Positions 45,001 to 53,525 of a stretch of 64,000 nt of DNA are shown here, one piece after another. Position numbers and translations under genes: made by a program. This DNA comes from Streptomyces sp. TG1A-60 (GTDB lineage: Bacteria > Actinomycetota > Actinomycetes > Streptomycetales > Streptomycetaceae), in the NCBI RefSeq assembly GCF_037201975.1, contig NZ_CP147520.1, positions 744,001 to 808,000 of the forward strand. Direction: 5' to 3'. Position 1 is the stretch's first letter. Each line of letters begins with the position of its first letter. The notes below the pieces were generated by a model. That model saw only the letters and a program-made list of their open reading frames with translations, made no database searches and was not told the origin of the DNA.

Positions 45001-46000
45001 CGGGCGTGCCGTCGAGAACGTCGTCGAGGCGCTCCCGGGTCAGCTCCGCCGGCGTCAGGTGGACGACGGACCGGCCTTCCGGCGTCGGGAGCCGCTGCGG
45101 CGAGACCAGCAGCAGAGGGCCTTCGAACGCCCGTGGTGCGCGGGCCGGTTCGGCCTCCCGCCAGACGACGGTCTCGATCGAACCCGCCGCGGATCGGCCC
45201 TGCTCCTCCGCCGCCCTGGCGGGCGCTTGTACCGAGGGGGACTTGAGCGTGATGCGGTCCAGTTCGAGCAGCACCTCGCCCTGCTGGTTGCAGACGGTGG
45301 CCCTCCCCCGTACGCCACCGCCCCGGGACCCGGCCGTCGCGTCGCGCTCGACATGGGCGAGGACCGTGCCGGAGATCCGCCGACGGGCCACGAGCCGACC
45401 CACGTACCAGGGCAGGCACATCCCGGCCGCCCCGCCGTCGAGCATGCCCAGCACCTGGAAGACGCTGTCGAGCAGCGGTGGCGGCACGAACCTGGTCCCG
45501 TGCAGGTCGTCGTCCGCGCGCAGGACCACCAGCATGCGGTCCTGTCCCCGGTGCGCGGAACGGATGACCCGATAGGCGGGCCCGTACGTGATGCCGCTGG
45601 CCTGCCGCCAAGCCGCCACGTCCGTCAGCGCGACGGACTGCGCGCAGCCGGCCCGCAGTCCGGCCAGGTCGACGTAGCGGGGCGGCGGCAGAGGCACCCC
45701 ACGGGCGCGCGCCGTGCTGTGCTCGACCGGCGCGCCGCCCGCATCGGCGTCGAACGACAGGAGGGAGCACCGCCCGTCGTCGGCCGTGACCACTCGCAGG
45801 TCGACTCCGGGCCCGGTCATCCTCAGCGGTGCGCGGAAGGTGACGTTCTCCAGTGTCCACACGCGGTCTGGCCGTCGGGCGTCGCAGGCGGTCAGAACGG
45901 CGTCGATCTGGGCGGCGGCCGGGACGACGGGTGTGTCACCGATCCGGTGGTCGCGGACCAGCGGATCGGTGACGCCGAGGTGGATGCGGGCGCCGCTCAT
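42077..46000 (-). CDS. Polyketide synthase, DH-KR-ACP followed by a PLP-dependent alpha-oxoamine synthase
   Basis: A 1,307-residue protein. The DH (about 1-270) has DHRIGDTPVVPAA with the catalytic His and LLDSVFQVL with the Asp. The KR (about 290-650) has FLVTGGMGGIGLRVAEF, LRD (B-type) and SSYATANAYLD. The ACP (about 700-760) has LGLDSMMAVEL, with the pantetheine Ser. A Pro/Ala linker follows. Residues 930-1307 are an alpha-oxoamine synthase of the 8-amino-7-oxononanoate/serine palmitoyltransferase type: GSGDVIIGDVYNHAS, VDEAHSLGVLG and MGTLSKTVPSAGG with the PLP Lys. It should condense the ACP-bound chain with an amino acid and lose CO2, releasing an alpha-amino ketone. No KS or AT is present; these are at the end of the neighbouring PKS. 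The ATG overlaps the alkylation-repair gene as ATGA. Confidence 0.93.
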   Translation of the reverse strand: MSGARIHLGVTDPLVRDHRIGDTPVVPAAAQIDAVLTACDARRPDRVWTLENVTFRAPLRMTGPGVDLRVVTADDGRCSLLSFDADAGGAPVEHSTARARGVPLPPPRYVDLAGLRAGCAQSVALTDVAAWRQASGITYGPAYRVIRSAHRGQDRMLVVLRADDDLHGTRFVPPPLLDSVFQVLGMLDGGAAGMCLPWYVGRLVARRRISGTVLAHVERDATAGSRGGGVRGRATVCNQQGEVLLELDRITLKSPSVQAPARAAEEQGRSAAGSIETVVWREAEPARAPRAFEGPLLLVSPQRLPTPEGRSVVHLTPAELTRERLDDVLDGTPVGAVAYAAPRGLVGEDRVREALQGVFTLVRRLTARPPMPDLLLVTCGAHQVAGEEAVDPFMTSLWGLGRTLRVEHPRTSVRLVDLEAGADLTASALEDVLGHAEPELARRATGWYRPALESSERTPRPPTDGCARPPRFRDGRFLVTGGMGGIGLRVAEFLAAEGCAHLTLVGRTVPDAGEARARLDRLGALCDLHTVAADVRSLPKVLDGAERYDGVFHAAGVLRDGLARNLTPDQVEDVLGPKVGGVHAIADLIAGSGPPDFVALFSSVASVCANLGQSSYATANAYLDGYAARRRADKEPWFSLGWGLWSIGMGEGIAPKAAAHGVPVLTADSGVALLRTVLGRPPAHYVLCADANAKEEPMTAVTPERGLWLSLTTALKNVLHVDDVVPEDDLLELGLDSMMAVELAASLTADGFEVDPMVFFEHSTVGALAGHLEPADRTTEAAKAPAPPPTTVGIAPIGASGAPALVPLASIPAAPEPERPAPAAAHRSTADSFVPDWDRFRDPAPARREDGPAPARPLPAATHTPHPAQAPTPVAATSLTAPAAAPTTEAPRPTTRTPRRSLPGRLSGRPDGTFLERRIDALSVEDRVVVAKDEYFYEPVIEEARGAHIKFDGRWFLNFASYSYLGLIGHDYIEQQALRAVERHGTGAHGVRLLAGTLHLHRELELALARFLGAEDAVVFSSGYMTNVATVGALVGSGDVIIGDVYNHASILDGYRLSGAKVITYAHNDLADLERALKKAGDAGRLVVTDAVFSMDGDVADLPGIVELCERYDAPLMVDEAHSLGVLGRTGRGITEHFGIDPARVDVKMGTLSKTVPSAGGYVAGSSDLVFALKNNARGWMFSAAATPAQVAAARAAIEVIDAAPGLPGELRARTARYREQLRALGFDTLTGETPVVPIICRSAEQAGAMARACQLDGLFVQPIVYPAVPRTLPRLRTIVNLSHSEADLDTAVATLEKAGRACGLIT

Positions 46001-47118
46001 GTGCGGAGGTCGAACCGCTCAGTGGCCTTGACCAGGCCGTTCACCTGAATCTCGACGACGTGCTCGCCCGCGTAGTACCGGCGGGTCTGTACCTCCTTGA
46101 GGGCGTGGGTCTTGCGCACGACCCGCCGTTCGCCGGCGGCGAGTTCGAGGGTCGTCAGCTTGAAGACCTTCGGGATGCTGCGGCCGTTCCTGCGCACGTG
46201 GTGGACCACGTAGTCGACGGTGACGCTGTGCGCCCGGTCGTCGGCGTTCTCGACGGTGAAGTCGATGACGAGGCTGTCTCCGACGGCCACGACCCCAGGG
46301 GTGACGCGCAGGTCGGACACATGGGCGAGCTCGCCGCCCGTCGCCCCGAGCATGGCCAGGGCCTGCTGGTCGCCCTTCTTCACCAGGGTGCGCAAAGCGT
46401 GCTTCACGATCCAGTTGGTCTCGGGGGTGGGGCTCTCCTCCAGCCAGCGCAGCGCGGTGGCGAGCGCGATGTCGGGGGTGTCCTTGGAAATGTCGTTGAG
46501 GTTGTTGGCGACGGACTTGCGCACGTACTCGGAAGGGTCACTACGCAGTGGTTCGAGGATCTCCAGGACGGGCTGCGGGTCCTTCACGAAGACGTCGAGG
46601 GTGCGGGCCCAGGGCAGGCGCGGGCGGATTCCCTCGCTGGCGAGGCGCCGTACGTTGTGGCTCGGGCTGTGGGCCCACCGCTCCACGCGCTTCATCGTCA
46701 TCGCGTAGTGGTCCTCGACGAAGGGCCTGATGGCGTACTCGCCGGTGTGGCGCCGGGTGATTTCCTCAATGGCGTCCAGGGACACCTCGGGGTGGTTCCG
46801 GCCGTACTCCTCCACGAACCTGGCCACCGGCATGAGGAACCAGCTGGTGTTGAACATGCCCTCGCCCTCGGCGAGTTCGTCCCCGAGGATCGACACGAGC
46901 ACGGCCACGGCGGTCGGGTAGTCCTCGGGGAGCCGGGTGCGCAGTCCCTCGGTCAGGACGAGGACGCGGTCCTTCAGTTCCTTGCCGGGGATGCGCTGTT
47001 CCACTTCGGCGGCGTAGCCCTCGATGTCGAACTCGGGGTGGACGGCGCGGACCTTGCCGCCGATGAGGCGCGCGGCCTCACCGTTGAAGTGTCGCTTCAG
47101 TCCGTATTCGCTAGCCAT
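45997..47118 (-). CDS. DNA alkylation repair glycosylase, AlkC-like HEAT-repeat protein with C-terminal Ig-like domain
   Basis: A 373-residue protein. Residues 1-250 are HEAT-like repeats of the AlkC/AlkD superfamily: EFAIRPF-type YAIRPFVEDH, NVRRLASEGIRPRLPWA, EYVRKSVANNLNDISKD and ETNWIVKHALRTLVKKGD. The last 110 residues, from VSDLRVTPGVVAVGD to AGEHVVEIQVNGLV, form the Ig-like beta domain that separates AlkC from AlkD. The family removes positively charged or bulky N3/N7-alkyl purines from DNA. The gene overlaps both neighbouring PKS genes (8 bp and ATGA), so it is made with the synthase. AlkD-type YtkR2 protects the yatakemycin producer, and by analogy this is likely self-resistance to a DNA-alkylating product. 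Confidence 0.9.
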   Translation of the reverse strand: MASEYGLKRHFNGEAARLIGGKVRAVHPEFDIEGYAAEVEQRIPGKELKDRVLVLTEGLRTRLPEDYPTAVAVLVSILGDELAEGEGMFNTSWFLMPVARFVEEYGRNHPEVSLDAIEEITRRHTGEYAIRPFVEDHYAMTMKRVERWAHSPSHNVRRLASEGIRPRLPWARTLDVFVKDPQPVLEILEPLRSDPSEYVRKSVANNLNDISKDTPDIALATALRWLEESPTPETNWIVKHALRTLVKKGDQQALAMLGATGGELAHVSDLRVTPGVVAVGDSLVIDFTVENADDRAHSVTVDYVVHHVRRNGRSIPKVFKLTTLELAAGERRVVRKTHALKEVQTRRYYAGEHVVEIQVNGLVKATERFDLRT

Positions 47119-50100
47119 GGTGCTCGGGCCTCTTCGTCTCGTGCGGATGAGTGCTGTCGGTGGTCGTGGGGTCGGGGCCCGAGGCCTCGGGCGCGCCGGG
47201 GGTGATCCAGAACCGGCGGCGCCTGAAGGGGTAGCCGGGGAGGGTGGTGACGCTCTGGCGTTTGCCGTGGTGGAGCCCGGTCCAGTTCAGGTCCGTGCCG
47301 GTGTGGTTGTGGTGGGCCGTCAACGCGGCGTGGAACTGTGGCTGGTCCTCGCGGCCCCGCTGGAGCGTGGTGATCCACGCGGGGTCGAGATCGGGGCGCG
47401 CCTCGGTGAGCGTTGCGCGGGCGAGCGGGATCAGCTGCGGATGCGGACCGATCTCCCAGACGGTGTGGGGGCCGGTCTCGGCCAGCGTGGTGACGGCCTG
47501 GCTGAACCGGACGGCGCGGCGGATCGCCTGGGCCCAGTGCCCGGGATCGGTGGCGGTGACGTCGCTGTGCCAGGTGCCGGTGAGAGTGCTGGCGAAGGGG
47601 ATCTCGGGCGGCGCGAGCGGGGTGGCGGCGACGGCGTCCGCGAAGGGGGCGAGGGCCGCTTCCATCACCGCGGAGTGGAAGGCGTGGCTGACCGTCAGGG
47701 GCCGCACGCGGAAGGAGCTCTGCTCGCGGAACCGGGCCAGCATTCCTTCCGGGCCGCTGATGGTGTGGACGCGCGGCGCGTTGTGGGCGGCGATCTCGAT
47801 GCCGGGATACGCCTCCAGCTCGGCCGTGAGCGAATGGATGTCGGTGTGGACCACGGCCATCGTGCCGTTGGCGGGCCGGGCCTGCATCAGCTCGCCGCGG
47901 AGCACGGTCAGCCGCAGCAGGTCGGGCAGGGTGAGCACGCCGGCCGCCCAGGCTGCGGTCAGCTCGCCCAGGCTGTGCCCGGCGACGACGTCGGGCCGTA
48001 CCCCGGCCGCCCGCAGGGACGCGACCAGAGCGACCTGGACGCTGACGATGCCGATCTGCGCGTACCGGGTCTGGTCCAGCAGGTGCCGGGCGTCGCCGTA
48101 CAGCAGGTCCAGCAGGGGCACGTCGGTCCAGTGGGTGAGCAGATCGGCGCATTCGTGGAGCGTGTCGCGGAAGTGCGGCTCGGTCGCCTTCAGGCCCTGG
48201 CCCATGCCCGCGTACTGCGAGCCCTGTCCGGTGAAGAGGAAGGCGGTGGTCGTCGCCGTTCGGATGTGCCGGGTCGGTGAGGTGGCTCCGGAGGCGACCT
48301 CCGTCAGCCGGGCGGCCAGTTCGGCGGCGGTGGTGCCGTGCACGGCGGTGCGGTAGCGGTGGGCGGCTCGCGCGGTGTTGGCGGTACGTGCGAAGTCGCC
48401 GAGCCGGTCCTCGTCGGTGCCGGTCAGGTGGGCGGCGTAGGCACTGGCCAGGTCGCGCAGGGTGGTCTCGTCCGCCGCGCTGACCCGCACGATGTGGCTG
48501 TCCTGGGGCAGAGGGGTGTCCTGCGGCGCCGTCGGTGGTTCCTCGACGATGACGTGAGCGTTGACACCGCCCATGCCGAACGCGCTGATCGCGGCCCGCC
48601 GCGGATGCCCCCCACGCGGCCAGGGCCGCGCACGGTCAGCCAGATAGAACGGAGTCTCCTCGAAACGGATGTGGTCATTGGGACGCGTCACATGCAGCGT
48701 CGGCGGAATCACCCCATGCTCCATCGCCAACAGCGCCTTCACCAGCCCCGCCAGACCCGCCGCCGGCTCCAGATGACCGATGTTCGACTTCAACGACCCG
48801 ATCGCACAGAACTGCGCACGACCGGTATGCCCCCGCCACGCCCGAGTCAGCCCGTCGATCTCGATCGGATCCCCCAGACTCGTCCCCGTACCATGCGCCT
48901 CCAACAACCCGATCGTCTCCGGCTCAACCCCCGCATCCCGCAAAGCCTCGGCGATCACGTCCCCTTGTGCGCGAGCGCTCGGGGCGGAGTAACGGGTGGT
49001 ACGGCCACCGTGGTTAACGGCCGCGCCCTTGACGAGCCCCCGGATCCGGTCGCCGTCCCGTCGGGCGTCGTCGTGGCGTCGCAGGACTACTGCGACCGCG
49101 CCCTCTCCGGGGACGAAGCCGTCGGCGGTGCTGTCGAAGGCACGGCAGCGGTGCCTCGGTGACAGGGCCATCAGATCGCCCATCGAGCGGAAGTACTCGG
49201 GGCTGATGGCGGCGTGCACGGCGCCGATCACCGCCGTGTCGATGTCTCCGGCGCGCAGGTGCTGCAGAGCCGTGTGCACCGCCACCAGCGAGGACGAGCA
49301 GAGGGTGTTGACGAGTCCGCTCGGGCCGTGCCAGTCCATCAGGTAGGACAGCCGGTTCGCGATCATCGCCTCCAGGCCCAGGCCCCGGCCGTCGGATACG
49401 CCGTGGCGGGCGCGCTCCTCGTGGTAGTGGTCGTGGCTGTAGCCGATCCACAGACCGGTCCGGCTGCCCTCGGCCCGCTCGCCGGCCCGTCCCCCGTCCT
49501 CCAGGGCCTCCCAGATCGTTTCGTACACGATCCTCGCCTGAGGGTCGATCAGGGGCGCTTCCCGGGGTGAGATCCGGAACGGGCCCGGGTCGAACTCGTC
49601 CACGGCCTCCAGGAACGAGGCGTACGGGGCGGGCCCGTGCGGCGGCTGACTCCAGCGGCTGTCGGGCAGCGGGCGTACGGTGTCCCGCCCTTGGCGCAGA
49701 AGGTCGGCGAAGTCGGTCAGGGTGTGTGCGGTGGGGAGGCGGACCGCCGCGCCGACGACGGCGATGTCGCGGGAGCGGATGGTCTCGGGCGTCGGCACGG
49801 ACGGGGTGGGCACGGCCCGGGCCGCGGCCGTCGTGGTGGGTGGGCGAGGGGCCGGGGTCGAGTCCGCGGGTGCTCCGGGTGCGGTGGGCGCCTCGTCAAC
49901 CGCTGTCGGCTCGGCGGGCGTTGACGTCTCGTCGGCCGGGCGGGGCGAAGGGATCAGCGTGGCGGCCAGCTCCGGGGCCTCGGTCAGGACGAAGTCGGCG
50001 AACTGGCGGGGCGTCGGGTACTCGAAGAAGACCGTCGGGTAGAGGGACAGCCCGAACTCCTGGGAGATCCGCTCGCTCAGCGACACGAGGCCGACCGAGT

Positions 50101-53100
50101 CGAACCCGGCGGACAGGAACTCCGTGTCGGCGTCGTCCGCGGAGGTGCCCGTCAGCTCCAGGAACCAGGCGAGCACCCGCCCGGGTGTCGGCGGTTGGTC
50201 GCAGCGCGTCGCGGGGGCGGGGCGGGTGGAAGGCACCGAGGCGGTGTCGCGGGGCCCGGCCGCGGCCGTAGGGCCGGCAGTGGTCTCCGTCGTACCGGCG
50301 GTCGCCGCCGCGGCCGTGTCGCCGGCCCTGGCCGCTGTCGTACCGTCGGTCCCCGTTGCCGCACCGGCGGTCGCCGGCGCGGTCGTAGCGCCGAGTCCCG
50401 CCGCAGTCGTACGGCCGGGTGCCGCAGCCGCCGTACCCGGGGGCGCCCCCGTCCGGTCCAGCGGCAGCGTCGCCGCGGCGGGCTGCGCCGGCGCCCCCTC
50501 CCCGCTGAACGCCTCCAGCGGCACCCGCTTGGACGACATGTCGCCGAAGACCAGCAACGGCCGGCCCTCCGCGTCGGTCACCGTCTGCGTGACGCGGCAG
50601 GCCTCCTCGTTCCAGAAGGCGATCTCCGTGCGGACGTAGGCCGCGTCGTCCAGCGGGCCGTGGACGTCCGCCCTGGCCGCCGAGAGCGGTATGAACGCGG
50701 ACGCGTCGGCGGCGCCGAAGACCGGGTTGTCCGGGGCGATCGCGGCGATGGTGACGCTGTCGAGGAGCCCTGGGAACAGCTGGGTACCGGGCGCGTTCAT
50801 CTCCCGCTGGCGCCGCCCCTCGATGCGGGCGAGCGTGCCGCCGTCCGGGAGGCCCGCCACCCACGAGATGTTCCGGTAGTAGCGGCCGTGGTGGTAGCCG
50901 ATCCGCCGCAGCCACCGGTAGAGACCCGAGCCGGCGTGCACCTGTGCGCAGGAACCGAGCAGCGAGGCGACCGGTACGGGGACCGGCTCGGCGGCCGGCT
51001 CGCGCAGCAGTCGACCGGTGACGAAGGGGCCCCCGTTCCGGTCGTCCTCCACCGTGAACTGCCCCCGCGCATCGACGCGGCACACCACGCGGCACGCGCC
51101 GGAGGGGATCAGCGGGCGGTGGAACAGCAGGTCCCGTACTCCGTGGAAGGGTTCGCCGCGCAACGCGGCACCCTCGCGCAGGAACTCGAACCACGCCACA
51201 CCCGGCAGCATGATCCTGCGGTACACGGCATGTTGGGCGAGGGGCACCTCGCCCGGCCCGAAGACCCGCGCGAAGACGTATCCGGCGGCTCCCCCGTCCC
51301 GCACGAGCTCCGCGGGCGCACCGGGTTCGGGCGAGCGCAGGGGCTCGCGCAGGTCCAGGGCCCGGCCGCGCGGCTGGGACGATGGCAGCAGGCGCTTGCG
51401 CCACGCCGTGTCCCGTTGGTACGCGTTCCAGTCGATGTCCTGGCCCGCACGGAAGAGGTCGGTGGTGACCGCGGCGAGCTCCGCGGTCACCTCCCGGCCG
51501 TCGTGTGCCCCAACCAGACGTGCGCACAGCTCGCCCTCGGCAGTGGGCTCGTGCGCGGGCCCGGGGAGCGGGTCGCCATCGTGACGGAGGACGTCGGCCA
51601 GCGCCTCCTCGAGCGGTACACGGCCCCAGGCGAAGTCCCGGACCGCCTCCCACCCCGGGGGCAGGTCCACCGCGCTTTCCGGCAGTCCCGCGTCGCGCAG
51701 CGCCACTGTGAGGGCGATTCCCTCGCTGATGCGCAGCAGTTCGCCGGAGAAATCGGCCAGGCGCGCACCGGTCGCCGTCTCGAAGAGACCGATGATCTCG
51801 TGCACGGGAGGCACCGAGCGATCGAGGGCGACGAGCCAGGCGGGGGGTGTTCCGTCCGCCTCGGGACGGACCCGTACGGTGGGTTCCCCGGGCGCGGCGG
51901 AGTCAGGAGCGTCGTACCGGAGAAGCCATGTGCGAAGGGCGGACGTCAGCTCCCTCGCGTCGGCCCCGCTTACGGCCACCCGCTCGGAGCGGTGCGGACG
52001 CGCCAGTCGCGCGGTGGCGCACACGTCGTCGAGGTCGTCGGCCACGGTGGGCAGGAACTCAATCCACTGCGCGACCAGTTCCCGCAGCGCGTACGGGGTG
52101 TCGGCCGACAGGGGCAGGATGTGGACCGCGCGGGACGGCCCGTCGGCGCGGCCCCGCCCGTGCGGAGCCGGGGGTACGGCTTCGGCGACGACGTGCGCGT
52201 TCGTCCCGCCGAAGCCGAAACCGCTCACCGCGGCCCGCCGCACGGGCACTTCGGGCCACTGGCTGTGCGTGGCGGGGAGGCGGAAGGGGCTGTCGGCCAG
52301 GTCGAGGCGGGGATTGGGCTCCTCGACGGTGAGTGCCGGGACGATGCCGTCGCGCAGCATGACGATCACCTTGGCCAGGCCCGCCAGGCCCGACGCCGAG
52401 TGCAGATGGCCGATGCGGCGCTTGAGGGAGCCGAGCGCCACGGAGTTGCGGGGGACGCCGAGCCGGCCGAACACCTCGGTGAGCGCCCGCGCTTCGATCG
52501 GGTCGCCGATGGCGGTACCGGTGCCGTGGGCCTCGACGTACTGGACGGTCGCCGGGTCGATCCGCTCGTACACCTTGCCCAGCAGTTCGATCTGGGCGTC
52601 CAGGTTCGGCGAGGTGACGCCCATCGTGCGGCCGTCGTTGTTGACCTCGGTCGCGGCGATGGCTCCGAGGACCAGGTCGCCGTCGGCCAGTGCCGTCCCC
52701 ATCGGCTTCAGGACGAGGGCGACGGCTCCCTCACCGGGCACGTAGCCGTTGGCCCTGCGGTCGAAGGTCCGGCACAGGCCGTCCGGGGACAGGGCTCCGG
52801 TGCGGGAGAGCAGGACGAACGTCAGGGGGTCGATCAGCAGGTCGACCGCGCCGACGACGGCCAGCTCGCAGGCCCCCGCCGTCAGGCTCTGGCAAGCCAG
52901 CCAGACGGCCGACAGGGCGGACGAGCACGCGGTGTCGACGACAAGGCTCGGGCCCGCCAGGTCGAACCGGTCGGACAGCCAGGCCGCCATGAAGTTCTGC
53001 GACCGTCCCCAGAGGGAGGCGGCCCGAGGCCCGCCGCCAAGGCCGGTTGCCTGGGCGCCGGCCGGGCCCTGTGTGCCGTCGGCGCCCAGGCCCCGCCCGT

Positions 53101-53521
53101 GGTCGAATCCGTACGCGTTCATGCGGGCCCCGACGAACACGCCCGCGTCGAGCCGCCGACGCGCCCTCAGGTAACCGGAGTCCTCCAGGGCCCGGGCACC
53201 GACCTCGAGCATCACGCGCTGCTGCGGGTCGAGGAGGACGGCGTCCTCGGCGGTCAGGCCGAACGCCTCGTGGTCGAAGGAGAACGGGTCCAGCAGGAAG
53301 GCACCCCGGTGATGCGTGCCCTGGTGGGCGCTGTCCCCGAGGTACAGCTTGCGGTCCCAGCGGCTCGGCGGGACCTCGTCGACCTCGATCCCGTCGTGCC
53401 TCAGCTGGGTTCCGAAGTCCATGACGTCCTCGGCCCCCGGGAGCCGCACCGCCATGCCGATCACGGCGATGCGGCTGTCGAGCTCGCTCACAGCAGTCCT
53501 CTCGTTCGGCTCCGTCGTCAT
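47111..53521 (-). CDS. Modular PKS: KS-(no AT)-DH-like-ACP, KS-AT
   Basis: The product is about 2,136 residues. KS1 (about 15-445) has VVDTACSSALSAVWLA, EAHGTGT and RRIGHLHSASG: the Cys-His-His triad is intact. No AT follows. A DH-like domain (about 760-1000) has LAQHAVYRRIMLPGVAW, where the Gly of HxxxGxxxxP is Arg, and FPGLLDSVTI, so it may isomerise or be inactive. An Ala/Thr-rich linker, then an ACP near 1140 (SAGFDSVGLVSL). KS2 (about 1250-1660) has VNTLCSSSLVAVHTAL. The AT (about 1760-2080) has FLFTGQGSQYAGMG, AGHSLGELTAAW and VSHAFHSAVM; HAFH indicates malonyl-CoA. The protein ends after the AT, leaving its module to be completed by the next PKS. The ATG at 53521 lies 4 bp past the previous stop; a GTG 21 bp upstream is also possible. 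Confidence 0.92.
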   Translation of the reverse strand: MTTEPNERTAVSELDSRIAVIGMAVRLPGAEDVMDFGTQLRHDGIEVDEVPPSRWDRKLYLGDSAHQGTHHRGAFLLDPFSFDHEAFGLTAEDAVLLDPQQRVMLEVGARALEDSGYLRARRRLDAGVFVGARMNAYGFDHGRGLGADGTQGPAGAQATGLGGGPRAASLWGRSQNFMAAWLSDRFDLAGPSLVVDTACSSALSAVWLACQSLTAGACELAVVGAVDLLIDPLTFVLLSRTGALSPDGLCRTFDRRANGYVPGEGAVALVLKPMGTALADGDLVLGAIAATEVNNDGRTMGVTSPNLDAQIELLGKVYERIDPATVQYVEAHGTGTAIGDPIEARALTEVFGRLGVPRNSVALGSLKRRIGHLHSASGLAGLAKVIVMLRDGIVPALTVEEPNPRLDLADSPFRLPATHSQWPEVPVRRAAVSGFGFGGTNAHVVAEAVPPAPHGRGRADGPSRAVHILPLSADTPYALRELVAQWIEFLPTVADDLDDVCATARLARPHRSERVAVSGADARELTSALRTWLLRYDAPDSAAPGEPTVRVRPEADGTPPAWLVALDRSVPPVHEIIGLFETATGARLADFSGELLRISEGIALTVALRDAGLPESAVDLPPGWEAVRDFAWGRVPLEEALADVLRHDGDPLPGPAHEPTAEGELCARLVGAHDGREVTAELAAVTTDLFRAGQDIDWNAYQRDTAWRKRLLPSSQPRGRALDLREPLRSPEPGAPAELVRDGGAAGYVFARVFGPGEVPLAQHAVYRRIMLPGVAWFEFLREGAALRGEPFHGVRDLLFHRPLIPSGACRVVCRVDARGQFTVEDDRNGGPFVTGRLLREPAAEPVPVPVASLLGSCAQVHAGSGLYRWLRRIGYHHGRYYRNISWVAGLPDGGTLARIEGRRQREMNAPGTQLFPGLLDSVTIAAIAPDNPVFGAADASAFIPLSAARADVHGPLDDAAYVRTEIAFWNEEACRVTQTVTDAEGRPLLVFGDMSSKRVPLEAFSGEGAPAQPAAATLPLDRTGAPPGTAAAAPGRTTAAGLGATTAPATAGAATGTDGTTAARAGDTAAAATAGTTETTAGPTAAAGPRDTASVPSTRPAPATRCDQPPTPGRVLAWFLELTGTSADDADTEFLSAGFDSVGLVSLSERISQEFGLSLYPTVFFEYPTPRQFADFVLTEAPELAATLIPSPRPADETSTPAEPTAVDEAPTAPGAPADSTPAPRPPTTTAAARAVPTPSVPTPETIRSRDIAVVGAAVRLPTAHTLTDFADLLRQGRDTVRPLPDSRWSQPPHGPAPYASFLEAVDEFDPGPFRISPREAPLIDPQARIVYETIWEALEDGGRAGERAEGSRTGLWIGYSHDHYHEERARHGVSDGRGLGLEAMIANRLSYLMDWHGPSGLVNTLCSSSLVAVHTALQHLRAGDIDTAVIGAVHAAISPEYFRSMGDLMALSPRHRCRAFDSTADGFVPGEGAVAVVLRRHDDARRDGDRIRGLVKGAAVNHGGRTTRYSAPSARAQGDVIAEALRDAGVEPETIGLLEAHGTGTSLGDPIEIDGLTRAWRGHTGRAQFCAIGSLKSNIGHLEPAAGLAGLVKALLAMEHGVIPPTLHVTRPNDHIRFEETPFYLADRARPWPRGGHPRRAAISAFGMGGVNAHVIVEEPPTAPQDTPLPQDSHIVRVSAADETTLRDLASAYAAHLTGTDEDRLGDFARTANTARAAHRYRTAVHGTTAAELAARLTEVASGATSPTRHIRTATTTAFLFTGQGSQYAGMGQGLKATEPHFRDTLHECADLLTHWTDVPLLDLLYGDARHLLDQTRYAQIGIVSVQVALVASLRAAGVRPDVVAGHSLGELTAAWAAGVLTLPDLLRLTVLRGELMQARPANGTMAVVHTDIHSLTAELEAYPGIEIAAHNAPRVHTISGPEGMLARFREQSSFRVRPLTVSHAFHSAVMEAALAPFADAVAATPLAPPEIPFASTLTGTWHSDVTATDPGHWAQAIRRAVRFSQAVTTLAETGPHTVWEIGPHPQLIPLARATLTEARPDLDPAWITTLQRGREDQPQFHAALTAHHNHTGTDLNWTGLHHGKRQSVTTLPGYPFRRRRFWITPGAPEASGPDPTTTDSTHPHETKRPEHHG
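48524..48982. repeat. 459-bp perfect direct repeat, copy 1 (KS2 of the 2,136-residue PKS)
   Basis: Identical base for base to 55815-56273, same orientation, 7,291 bp apart. It covers the C-terminal half of a KS from SARAQGDVIAEA to VNAHVIVEEPPTAP. Flanking DNA is homologous but clearly diverged, so the edges are sharp. Codons in the block (many CAT, GGT, CGT, TTG) differ from the surrounding usage. Confidence 0.98.
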
Positions 53522-53525
53522 GGCG

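Noticed and set aside
42017..46048. A 1,343-codon plus-strand open frame opposite the PKS-AOS gene
   Set aside because: Same reason: antisense of recognisable DH, KR, ACP and oxoamine synthase domains.
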